A program made the position numbers and the translations under genes. Source: Halorientalis regularis (GTDB lineage Archaea > Halobacteriota > Halobacteria > Halobacteriales > Haloarculaceae). Taken from it: a stretch of DNA of 64,000 bases. Within the stretch, counting starts at the first letter, position 1. The number at the start of each line of letters is the position of its first letter. Below the pieces are notes generated by a model. It had not been told where the DNA came from. It was given only the letters and a program-made list of their open reading frames with translations, and did not search any database. Below are positions 51,321 to 59,698 of the stretch, one piece after another. The DNA lies in contig NZ_JALJCL010000006.1 in the NCBI RefSeq assembly GCF_023698535.1, positions 1 through 64,000 on the forward strand, written 5' to 3'.

Positions 51321-52208
51321 ATGTCGCCACAAGAGGGTGCCGTATCCGAAGAATCAGCGGAAATGACTAACAACGCGCCGACCCAGAACCCTACTGCGAC
51401 CACCCCCTCTCGTGATCTCCCGGACCAGGAACCAGGTACCTACTGGTCGGACAGCGTCCGTATGCGGGACGGACCGATCCGGTACCACGACGGGAAGCTG
51501 GTCGACGAGACCACGGTTCGCGAAATCCGAGTCGCGACGCTTGAGCCAGTACTTGACGATGAGCCAAAAGATGCGTTTCAACAGACAGCCCGAAAATGGA
51601 CATCAATCAGTCAGAATGCACCGATTGCAACGGTATTCGAGGCAGGCGATACGAATGCTCCCTACGTCGCCTTCGATGTCGGTGAGATCAGCCTCCAGAA
51701 TGCACTGCCCGACCTCTCGACGACCGATAGAGTCGAATTGCTCGCCGATGTCGCCGAGGCACTCCGCCTGGGACGACTTTACAGCCACCGACACGGATAT
51801 CTTTCACCAGATGTCGTCCACATCACAATGAGCGATGGCCCACCACAAGCGTCAGTCAGCGAGTGGGGTCTTCGGCGATCAGTTGAGGCAGCGCTCAACG
51901 AAGGAACTCCGATCACGCCCTATAGTGCCCCCGAGCAGGTGCGTGATAACCAACTCGGCGAATCAGTCGATATTTATCAACTCGGAGCACTGGGGTGTTA
52001 CGTATTCACCGGTCAGCCACCGGTCGCCGATGAAGCCCCTGCGCTCGAAAGGGCCATACTTGAGGGGAACGTGCGGTCGGTTGCCGACGATGATCGTGTC
52101 CCCGAGGATGTAGCGCGGATCATCGACACGGCACTTTCAACAGAACCCGATCTGCGACAGAACTCTGTAAGAGCGGTCGAAGAGGCGTTCAAACGAGCAC
52201 ATGACTGA
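51321..52208 (+). CDS. kinase-like (pseudokinase) protein
   Basis: A 295-residue protein with a whole kinase-like fold after 60 disordered residues. The N-lobe is VREIRVATLEPVLDDEPKDA with no clear ATP lysine. The C-lobe has RHGYLSPDVVHI in place of HRDLKPxN and SEWG in place of DFG, then YSAPEQ and DIYQLGALGCYVFTGQPP. Both key Asp residues are therefore missing, stronger evidence for a pseudokinase than in its neighbours. Coding-like sequence (Thr/Asp/Glu-rich linker) continues upstream in frame to about 51203 without an ATG, so the true gene may have been longer. Head to head with the preceding gene, tail to tail with the next. Confidence 0.72.
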   Translation: MSPQEGAVSEESAEMTNNAPTQNPTATTPSRDLPDQEPGTYWSDSVRMRDGPIRYHDGKLVDETTVREIRVATLEPVLDDEPKDAFQQTARKWTSISQNAPIATVFEAGDTNAPYVAFDVGEISLQNALPDLSTTDRVELLADVAEALRLGRLYSHRHGYLSPDVVHITMSDGPPQASVSEWGLRRSVEAALNEGTPITPYSAPEQVRDNQLGESVDIYQLGALGCYVFTGQPPVADEAPALERAILEGNVRSVADDDRVPEDVARIIDTALSTEPDLRQNSVRAVEEAFKRAHD

Positions 52209-52258
52209 CCTTACGTATGGAAGCCACAGGTTTCGTCACAACTGCCGGTCAGCATTTA

Positions 52259-55200
52259 TTAGTCAAATATCGCAACGAGTTCTCGACGGAGTTCGTACGG
52301 TGAATCGAACCGCTTGTCTGGGTCCGTAGCCATCGCTGTTGCGACCAGTTCGTCAACAGCAGTTGGAAGTGATGAATCCACATTAGTCGGCCGTTCGAAG
52401 TCACGGTCTGCGATTGCGGATCGGAGATCGGCACCGTAGGCGAACGGTGGTTCATCGGTTAAGACACGATAGATTATTGCACCAAGCCGGTAGATATCGG
52501 TTGCAGTCCCGGCGGTCTCACCAGTGAGTTGCTCGGGGGCGGTATACGGTGTAACGGGTGGGTCCTCGATCCTTTTTTCGACAGTACGCTGCAACCCCCA
52601 GTCGGCCAGCGTTGCAATCAAACTGCCCTGCTCGTCTTCTGCAAGGAACACTGTCGTGGGTGTGATACCCCCATGGGCGAGGTTGTACATACTTCCGGTA
52701 CGGACCGCCTCAGCGAGATCAACGAGAATGTCGATCCGTTTGGGTCGTTCTAAATTAGTCAGAGCTTCGTCTAACCGACCGATACCAGGATCAAAGGCGA
52801 TCCACGGACGAGGGTCACTACCGTGGTCATAAACGGTTGCGACGTGGGTATTCTTGCTGATCCCCTGCCACTCCCGAGCAATTTTTTCGAAATCCGAGAC
52901 TGACTCCTCCTCGGAGTGTTCGGGGGCGAGCGCGTACAGATGGGTATGCTCCTCACTGATCTGATCAACCAAGGTACCTCGGTAGACGTGGACTGGACCT
53001 GTGTCATCGACAACCGAGGCCGATTCGATGGAATCACAGTCGCGAGCGAACCGAGTCGCAACCGAATCCGGTTCGGCGTTCTCCAAATCCGAACTGGAGG
53101 TAGCGGTCACATCATCGGTCGTTTCCGTAGTCGACTCGGCAGCCGACGGATCCGTTTCGGGGTCGCTCGAACGGGTATGTAATTGCGGTTCGTCGCCCAG
53201 TTTTCCGGTGACCACGGTCAACGAGCCGTCAGCTGTTCGGCAAAACACACTGTTACCCACGACTATAGGTCGCGATAGGACACCGTCGAGTCCGTGTGTG
53301 AACTTGTAGGAACCATCCGCAGCATTGAGTGCAACCAGATCACTCTCTGTTCCCACGTAAACTGTGTCGCCGACGACGACTGGCCCTGTCGTCGCATCGA
53401 TACTCGTCCGCCAGTTCTCGGTCCCAGTCCTAATGTCGAGTGCTCGGACATCCGAGTCAGTGGTTTGATAGATGTGACCGTGGGCGAGGGCAACAGCTGT
53501 CGGCTGGCCGCCCTCGTCCTTAGTCCACTGTTCCTTTCCTGTCTCGGGATCGTGAGCAGCTACTACCGAACGCGTCGTAATAATCAGTCTGTCACCGATC
53601 GCTAAGGAAGGGTTATGACCCCGTGTCTCAATTTGCCAGTGCTGGGTACCCGTCTCTGCGTCCAACGCGGTGATAGACGTGCCAGCCGCAATATAAACCG
53701 CCCCGTCAGCGACCGCGAGTGCTGTCACCTGTCCCTCACAATCGGTTTGCCACTTCTGACTCCCTCCAGCCAGGTGGTGACCCTGTACGCCCGTGTCTGT
53801 GCCGACGAAAACAGCATCGTCGGCGACGACGGTGGTGAGACCCTCGACCGATCGGGTCCAGCGTTCCTCACCATCTCGTTGTCGGTAGGCCTGAACGCCT
53901 TGGTCGGTGCCGACGACGACCAGTTGGTCGCTGACAACCGGTGGCGTCGGATTCTCAGCGTCGAGAGCGGTCATCAACTCGATATCACCCGATTCGAGTG
54001 CGACGCCGAGCAGAGCTCCCTCGTTGGTTGTGACGAACGCGTGGTCACCGTCGATTGCTGGCGAGGTGTCGACGGTGCTGCCCTCTGGCTGGATCCGGTG
54101 GGCAGTCTCGGGATCGGTACGTGGTTCCCGAGCGGTGGGAACGGCCGCTGTTTTCGTGGAGTCGTGGCCGGGGCAGGGCCAGTTGTCGACGCCGTGGTCG
54201 GTAGTGATCTGCGTGGTGGTCTTGGCGGACCCACGGCTATAGCGCCACGCACCCAACCCGGCGAGTGTCATGCCCGTGAGACCAGCCCCGCCACCTATCA
54301 GTAGATTTCTGTCGACGACGAACCCGTAGAGCGACTTGAGATGGCCCCCCTCTGTCAGCGCGTATACGTTGCCGTCTCTACTCCCGACGTAGACAGTCCC
54401 GTCGACCACCGCCGGCGACGAGGCCACCCGGCTGCCAGTCTGGAAGCGCCACTGTTCGGTCCCATCCGCCGCCGACACCGCGTACACGTTGCTGTCCCAA
54501 CTCCCGACGTAGACAGTCCCGTCAACCACCGCCGGCGACGAGTACACTGCGGCGCCAGTCTGGAAGCGCCACTGTTCGGTGCCATCCGCCGCCGACACCG
54601 CGTACACGTTGCCGTCTCCACTCCCGACGTAGACAGTCCCGTCGACCACTGCCGGCGACGGGGGCACCTGGTTGTCAGTCTGGAAGCGCCACTGTTCGGT
54701 CCCATCCGCCGCCGACACCGCGTACACGTTGCCGTCTCCACTCCCGACGTAGACAGTCCCGTCGACCACTGCCGGCGACGAGGACACCCCGTATCTAGTC
54801 TGGAAGCGCCACTGTTCGCTCCCATCCGCCGCCGACACCGCGTACACGTTGCCGTCTCCACTCCCGACGTAGACAGTCCCATCGACCACCGCCGGGCGCG
54901 AGGACACCCTGTAGTCCGTCTGGAAGCGCCACTGTTCGGTGCCATCCGCCGCCGACACCGCGTACACGTTGCCGTCCCAACTCCCGACGTAGACAGTCCC
55001 ATCGACCACCGCCGGCGGAGATCGCACCAGGTTGTCAGTCTGGAAGTGCCACTGTTCGGTCCCATCTGAAGCCGACACTGCGTACACGTTTGTGTCGTCA
55101 CTTCCGACGTAGACAGTCCCGTCGACCACTGCCGGCGACGAGGCCACCTGGCCGTCAGTCTGGAAGCGCCACTGTTCGCTCCCATCCGAAGCCGACAATG

Positions 55201-56848
55201 CATACACGCTTGTGTCGTCACTCCCGACGTAGACAGTCCCATCGACCACCGCCGGCGACGAGTACACCCCGGCGCCAGTCTGGAAGCGCCATTGCCCACC
55301 GATATTCTGTGTGGGTCCAGTCGTATTTGGCGCGTGACCGGTGTTGGCGGTGTCGTACTGATACTGTGGCCAGTCGGAGACGGACGACTGTTCGCTCTGA
55401 GCGGCCTCGACGCTCACGTTCGTTTCGGTCGTGGCCATCGCTCCGTCGGCGGTGGATACGCGCAACCGAACTGTGTATTCGCCGGCCTCCTCGAAGGTAT
55501 GAGTGACCTGCTGGCCTGTGGTGGTGAAATCGGAGTTGGCCCCGAACGCCCACTCGTAGGTTGCCGAACCTGGGTCGACGTTGGGCAACGTCGTGTTCAA
55601 AGCGTCGAAGGTAACCGCCGTGTTCGTCGTCACGGATTCGGAGTCGTATGACACCTGAGGTCTAATAACCGCCGACAACGCGTACACGTTGCCGTCCCTA
55701 CTCCCGACGTAGACAGTCCCGTCGACCACCGCCGGCGACGAGTACACCCCGGCGCCAGTCTGAAAGCGCCACTGTTCGTTCCCATCCGAAGCCGACACCG
55801 CGTACACGTTTGCGTCGTCACTCCCGACGTAGACAGTCCCATCGACCATCGCCGGCGACGAGTACACCCCGGCGCCAGTCTGAAAGCGCCACTGTTCGGT
55901 GCCATCCGAAGCCGACAACGCGTACATAATGACGTCGTCACTTCCGACGTAGACAGTCCCGTCGACCACCGCCGGCGACGAGTACACCCCGTCGTCAGTC
56001 TGGAAGCGCCACTGTTCGTTCCCATCCGAAGCCGACACCGCGTACACGTTGCCGTTGGTACTCCCGACGTAGACAGTCCCGTCGACCACTGCCGGCGACG
56101 AGGGCACCCGGCCGCCAGTCCTGAAGCTCCACTGTTCGTTCCCATCCGAAGCTGACACCGCGTACACGTTGCCGTCTCCACTCCCGACGTAGACAGTCCC
56201 GTCGACCACTGCCGGCGACGAGGTTACCGCTCTGTTAGTCTGGAAGCGCCACTGTTCGCTCCCATCTGAAGCCGACACTGCGTACACGTTTATATCGTTA
56301 CTCCCGACGTAGACAGTCCCGTCGACCACCGCCGGCGGCGAGTACACTGCGGCGCCAGTCTGGAAGCGCCACTGTTCGGTGCCATCCGCCGCCGACACCG
56401 CGTACACGTTGCCGTCCCAACTCCCGACGTAGACAGTCCCGTCGACCACCGCCGGCGACGAGCCCACCCATCCGCCAGTCTGGAAGCGCCACTGTTCGCT
56501 CCCATCTGAAGCCGACACCGCGTACACGTTGCCGTCCCAACTCCCGACGTAGACAGTCCCGTCGACCACCGCCGGCGACGAGTCCACCTGGCCGGGGGTC
56601 CGGAAGCGCCACTGTTCACCAATCGGCGCATTCGGCCCGGTTTCATCGGGATTGTGTCCCGAGTTACGGGCATCCACACAGTACATCGGATGGCCGCTGG
56701 TATCATCGACTTGCGCCTGGGCTCCGTCCACAGTCTCCTGACTACGCCCAGTGTTTGTACCAACACCCAACTGTGCGCTAGCCCCCGACCCCGCTAGGAT
56801 CGATGCTGCCTGTAACAATCGCCGTCGTGATAGTGTTCCATCAGTCAT
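52259..56848 (-). CDS. Tat-exported double propeller, membrane helix, propeller and pseudokinase
   Basis: A 1529-residue protein. The Tat signal is LSRRRLLQAASILAGSGASA. Then come propeller 1 (about 80-395, eight 40-residue PQQ-type repeats), a PKD-like domain (about 403-485, YEWAFG and HTFEEAGEYTVRLRV), propeller 2 (about 517-835, eight repeats), a membrane helix (LLIGGGAGLTGMTLAGLGAW, about 847-868), a diverged propeller 3 (about 890-1215), an acidic linker and a kinase-like domain (about 1263-1529). In that domain LAHGGITPTTVF replaces the HRD loop (catalytic Asp missing), LADWG keeps the metal Asp, and TPYTAPEQ and DIYRLGAIIYRVLTDEPP follow. Propellers 1-2 are outside, propeller 3 and the kinase fold inside. 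Possible TATA (AATATTTG) about 20 nt upstream; 96 nt below the membrane-protein gene. Confidence 0.82.
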   Translation of the reverse strand: MTDGTLSRRRLLQAASILAGSGASAQLGVGTNTGRSQETVDGAQAQVDDTSGHPMYCVDARNSGHNPDETGPNAPIGEQWRFRTPGQVDSSPAVVDGTVYVGSWDGNVYAVSASDGSEQWRFQTGGWVGSSPAVVDGTVYVGSWDGNVYAVSAADGTEQWRFQTGAAVYSPPAVVDGTVYVGSNDINVYAVSASDGSEQWRFQTNRAVTSSPAVVDGTVYVGSGDGNVYAVSASDGNEQWSFRTGGRVPSSPAVVDGTVYVGSTNGNVYAVSASDGNEQWRFQTDDGVYSSPAVVDGTVYVGSDDVIMYALSASDGTEQWRFQTGAGVYSSPAMVDGTVYVGSDDANVYAVSASDGNEQWRFQTGAGVYSSPAVVDGTVYVGSRDGNVYALSAVIRPQVSYDSESVTTNTAVTFDALNTTLPNVDPGSATYEWAFGANSDFTTTGQQVTHTFEEAGEYTVRLRVSTADGAMATTETNVSVEAAQSEQSSVSDWPQYQYDTANTGHAPNTTGPTQNIGGQWRFQTGAGVYSSPAVVDGTVYVGSDDTSVYALSASDGSEQWRFQTDGQVASSPAVVDGTVYVGSDDTNVYAVSASDGTEQWHFQTDNLVRSPPAVVDGTVYVGSWDGNVYAVSAADGTEQWRFQTDYRVSSRPAVVDGTVYVGSGDGNVYAVSAADGSEQWRFQTRYGVSSSPAVVDGTVYVGSGDGNVYAVSAADGTEQWRFQTDNQVPPSPAVVDGTVYVGSGDGNVYAVSAADGTEQWRFQTGAAVYSSPAVVDGTVYVGSWDSNVYAVSAADGTEQWRFQTGSRVASSPAVVDGTVYVGSRDGNVYALTEGGHLKSLYGFVVDRNLLIGGGAGLTGMTLAGLGAWRYSRGSAKTTTQITTDHGVDNWPCPGHDSTKTAAVPTAREPRTDPETAHRIQPEGSTVDTSPAIDGDHAFVTTNEGALLGVALESGDIELMTALDAENPTPPVVSDQLVVVGTDQGVQAYRQRDGEERWTRSVEGLTTVVADDAVFVGTDTGVQGHHLAGGSQKWQTDCEGQVTALAVADGAVYIAAGTSITALDAETGTQHWQIETRGHNPSLAIGDRLIITTRSVVAAHDPETGKEQWTKDEGGQPTAVALAHGHIYQTTDSDVRALDIRTGTENWRTSIDATTGPVVVGDTVYVGTESDLVALNAADGSYKFTHGLDGVLSRPIVVGNSVFCRTADGSLTVVTGKLGDEPQLHTRSSDPETDPSAAESTTETTDDVTATSSSDLENAEPDSVATRFARDCDSIESASVVDDTGPVHVYRGTLVDQISEEHTHLYALAPEHSEEESVSDFEKIAREWQGISKNTHVATVYDHGSDPRPWIAFDPGIGRLDEALTNLERPKRIDILVDLAEAVRTGSMYNLAHGGITPTTVFLAEDEQGSLIATLADWGLQRTVEKRIEDPPVTPYTAPEQLTGETAGTATDIYRLGAIIYRVLTDEPPFAYGADLRSAIADRDFERPTNVDSSLPTAVDELVATAMATDPDKRFDSPYELRRELVAIFD
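54361..55320 (-). repeat. eight tandem 120-bp repeats (propeller 2)
   Basis: Eight units of exactly 120 bp encode the blades of propeller 2. Long stretches such as CTCCCGACGTAGACAGTCCC are the same in all or nearly all units, including third codon positions, which implies recent expansion or gene conversion. Confidence 0.9.
55681..56620 (-). repeat. eight tandem 120-bp repeats (propeller 1)
   Basis: Eight further units of 120 bp, nearly identical to those at 54361-55320, encode propeller 1. The two arrays are separated by 360 bp holding the PKD-like domain and a linker. Confidence 0.9.
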
Positions 56849-56944
56849 ACGAAAGGCCCCATTCAAATATTGAGTCCGGGTTCACGGAACCACTCGGTTG
56901 CGTCGGCACCCGGGAACAACGTACCAAGGTATACCCTTCAACAA

Positions 56945-58234
56945 TCATTCTCCAGTCGGCAAGCTTACAATTTCAGCCTCTGTACTTGTGTTCTCATCAG
57001 TCTCCGTGGAATTTGTGCCCCTCGTGTTCGATGAGGAGTCATTTGTCGGCGTCACTGTGGATTGTGTACCGTTAGATTGGCTACCACTAGACTGGACTTC
57101 TGTCGCGTTCAGTGTGCCATTCCACACCATCTTCCGAGCGCCAGAGCTGTTTGTAACGTTGATCCGGTAGTCACCAGACTCTAAATCCGTCCATGATTTC
57201 GTAGCTGGAGAACTGTCGACTGTGTGGTTCTCTCCGATTTGGATCCCTGAGTTATTGAACAGACGGACAGTATGTTTGACATCGCTTGAGCCGTTCCAGC
57301 GGATAGAGATTGTGCTGTTCGCGTCGTAGGCAGTGACGCTATACGCTGAGACATCGAACTCACTCTGATTACCGGAGTCCGAACCGCACAAATCACCAAC
57401 CACAGGCAAATCAACGCTCACGCCGAGGAAGCACGCACCATAGAGTGCACCGCCGACGAGCAGAGCGAGCACTGCGATTCCGAACGCCGAAATGAGACCG
57501 ATACTGAGTAGTTTGTCTTTGCGGGTGAGGTCGTCGCCAGTCGAATCACCGCCCAGCGGTGACTGGTATCGTGAGTCGTTACCCCCCTGTGCACCACCGG
57601 CCAAGCCCCCTTGTTCTGAGCGCATGTTACTCCGGCGCTCCCGCGACAGTGCCGCTTCCGTATCACCGAGTGGAACCAGACCGGTATGATCTCCGGTTTC
57701 GATGACGATGTCGTAGCTCGATAGCTCGGAGCTCTCGGCATTGTCGGCGATGGCGACTTTGTTCGCCCTGCTGTTCCGCAATACATCCAGCAGCAGTGCC
57801 AGTGCCTCCCTGTAGTTCGAGACGCCAAATTGGGGCCGCTCACCCCGACTGATCAGTTTCGGGATCAAATCACGTGTCTTTCGATCGCCGGGGGGCGTCA
57901 ACCGGGACGCCTCGGGAATCAGATCGAAGACCGTCGAGTCCTCAGTTGAGGACTCGAGGATCATATCGTATTCACGAGTGACCTTCTCCTCAACGTCCGA
58001 TTTCAGGTTCTCGATCTCGCCAACGCTACTGGCCTCAAACTCGGCGTAGAACTGATCCAGGCGAGCGCCTTCCGACTCACGAGCTCTGAAGAAACAGTAC
58101 GCCCGGACGGAGTCGATACTCTCTATCGCGAGACGGACACCGTCGAAGAAGAAATTGGCGATCCGCTCGTTTTTGGGTGCTCCAGGATCGTCTAGAGGTT
58201 GACCCTGAGAGTCGTAGATGGTGAGGTCAATCAT
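56945..58234 (-). CDS. single-pass membrane protein with glycosylation-rich outer domain
   Basis: A 429-residue protein. Residues 1-200 are a soluble alpha/beta domain (MIDLTIYDSQGQPLDDPGAP, helices near 25-60, and a patterned FGVSNYREALALLLDVLRNS stretch) that I do not recognise. A Gly/Ser/Arg linker follows, then one membrane helix (243-270) and an outer part with an Ig-like strand pattern (SVTAYDANSTISIRWNGSSD) and at least ten Asn-X-Ser/Thr sites, ending in a Thr/Ser/Asn-rich stalk. The start is 1 nt after the GTPase stop, so it belongs to the same operon. It may link surface state to the GTPase. Confidence 0.75.
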   Translation of the reverse strand: MIDLTIYDSQGQPLDDPGAPKNERIANFFFDGVRLAIESIDSVRAYCFFRARESEGARLDQFYAEFEASSVGEIENLKSDVEEKVTREYDMILESSTEDSTVFDLIPEASRLTPPGDRKTRDLIPKLISRGERPQFGVSNYREALALLLDVLRNSRANKVAIADNAESSELSSYDIVIETGDHTGLVPLGDTEAALSRERRSNMRSEQGGLAGGAQGGNDSRYQSPLGGDSTGDDLTRKDKLLSIGLISAFGIAVLALLVGGALYGACFLGVSVDLPVVGDLCGSDSGNQSEFDVSAYSVTAYDANSTISIRWNGSSDVKHTVRLFNNSGIQIGENHTVDSSPATKSWTDLESGDYRINVTNSSGARKMVWNGTLNATEVQSSGSQSNGTQSTVTPTNDSSSNTRGTNSTETDENTSTEAEIVSLPTGE

Positions 58235-58235
58235 A

Positions 58236-59687
58236 TCAGGATCGCCTCCCGAACAGATCCAACAATTCGTCGAACCCGACTGTCATCACGGAGTTGGTGT
58301 CGTCTCTGATCGGAACGCGGTCACCGTTCTCGTTTACTTTCGTCTGGTAATATACAGGGTAAATTTCGGTCCCAGCAGTCTCCTGAATGAGACTCTCAAC
58401 CTGCTGACTGCCGCGGAGCCGCTGGTTGATGTACTCCCTGAACTCTTCTTGATATCGATGCGCTTCGAGACCACGTTCCTCACGGAATTCCTCAGCCATA
58501 ACGTCGGCTTTCGTCGCTACCAGAATCACACCGGTATTGTTTGCCTGGCGAAGAATATCGAAGTACTCAGTAATCTCAAGCGGTTCGTCGTTCATGAAGC
58601 GTTCTAGATCGAGTAGCAAGACCAGCGTATCAGCCTCTTCAACACCATCGACAAGTCGCTCAAGCGTCGCGTCAACCGAATCATCTGGAAGCGTTCCTGT
58701 GATTGCATCCGGCAATCGATTCAGATACTCACCTGCGTAGTCGATACTTTGCAGCCCAATGTTCGTCGGGAAAACACGTCCATGAACGTACTGGAACGAG
58801 AGGACATTCACCTCACCGCGGCCGGTAGCCTCAATGATCCACTCCGATTCTGGCCTGTCAAGTTCCTGAATCATGTCGACTAAGTCGTTACTTGGGTTCA
58901 GTGGTGTGTTGCTCGACGAATTAGACGTCTGTTCCAGCGCTTCTAGATAGGCCCCGATCAAAAAGAGACTCTTTCCCGACGCTCGTGGACCGAGAATGAA
59001 GAAATCGTGTTCAGCATCGTAAGTTACGAACTGTGCGAGAACGAATATGAACAGACCGCTAACGAGCATGTTTTTGAAGATTCCGGCCGTCTCGATGCCG
59101 ATCCCCTCTGAGGATGCTGTTGCAGTCTGTATACCATCTTGCGTGACGGTGAAGAGCTCCGGATATTGAATATGGTACTCGAAAAAGGCCGCAACCACGA
59201 TCAACACGAGAATACAGAAGATGCCAAGCGAGGCACGCCGAAACTCAAGTGCATCCGCCGTCTGGACTTGGAACAGTTTGCGTCCTCCGCCGATACCCAG
59301 GCCGATTATTAGCCCACCAATAAACCAGGGTGCTTCTGAAATGAAATTGATTTCAACGAGAAAGAGATTAAGCGAAAGTAATCCTACAAGCGAGATGAGC
59401 ATACCCAACCACAGAAGAGTTGCCTGGACACGCTTTTTAGGATCTAAAGTCATGAGTACGAGAAACCCTAAGAACAGCCCCAAAAACGCCATATTGAGTG
59501 CCGGTCGTGACATGCCAATCAAATAATGTAGCCGAACTGCCGAGCGAGCTAGATGTGCATTTTCCCATGCTTGGCCAATAAAAGTGGCAAGGGAATACGC
59601 CAGCACAATTATAACTGCGAAATAGAGTAGTAATTTCAGCTTCTCCCGATTCTCCTGAACGAAGCCAGCAATGTTATTCCCACTCAT
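58236..59687 (-). CDS. polytopic membrane GTPase
   Basis: A 483-residue protein. Six or so membrane helices occupy residues 18-220. The cytoplasmic C-terminal domain has Walker A GPRASGKS (233-240), a switch-II DYAG (316-319) that fits DxxG, and TKAD (392-395) as the guanine-specificity motif, so it is a Ras-like or dynamin-related P-loop GTPase. The strand before it, VLLLDLERFM, fits the core fold. It sits between the tubulin-like gene (11-nt gap) and the single-pass membrane gene (1-nt gap). I infer a membrane GTPase switch acting with the tubulin-like protein. Confidence 0.82.
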   Translation of the reverse strand: MSGNNIAGFVQENREKLKLLLYFAVIIVLAYSLATFIGQAWENAHLARSAVRLHYLIGMSRPALNMAFLGLFLGFLVLMTLDPKKRVQATLLWLGMLISLVGLLSLNLFLVEINFISEAPWFIGGLIIGLGIGGGRKLFQVQTADALEFRRASLGIFCILVLIVVAAFFEYHIQYPELFTVTQDGIQTATASSEGIGIETAGIFKNMLVSGLFIFVLAQFVTYDAEHDFFILGPRASGKSLFLIGAYLEALEQTSNSSSNTPLNPSNDLVDMIQELDRPESEWIIEATGRGEVNVLSFQYVHGRVFPTNIGLQSIDYAGEYLNRLPDAITGTLPDDSVDATLERLVDGVEEADTLVLLLDLERFMNDEPLEITEYFDILRQANNTGVILVATKADVMAEEFREERGLEAHRYQEEFREYINQRLRGSQQVESLIQETAGTEIYPVYYQTKVNENGDRVPIRDDTNSVMTVGFDELLDLFGRRS

Positions 59688-59698
59688 AGTTTCCCCAC

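Noticed and set aside
54355-55299. Repetitive Arg/Cys-rich frames overlapping the propeller arrays
   Set aside because: They arise from reading the 120-bp repeats out of frame; the open frame with Tat signal and propeller motifs is the real one.
54361-56620. CRISPR-like regular repeats
   Set aside because: The 120-bp periodicity is protein-coding propeller blades; there are no unique spacers and no cas genes.
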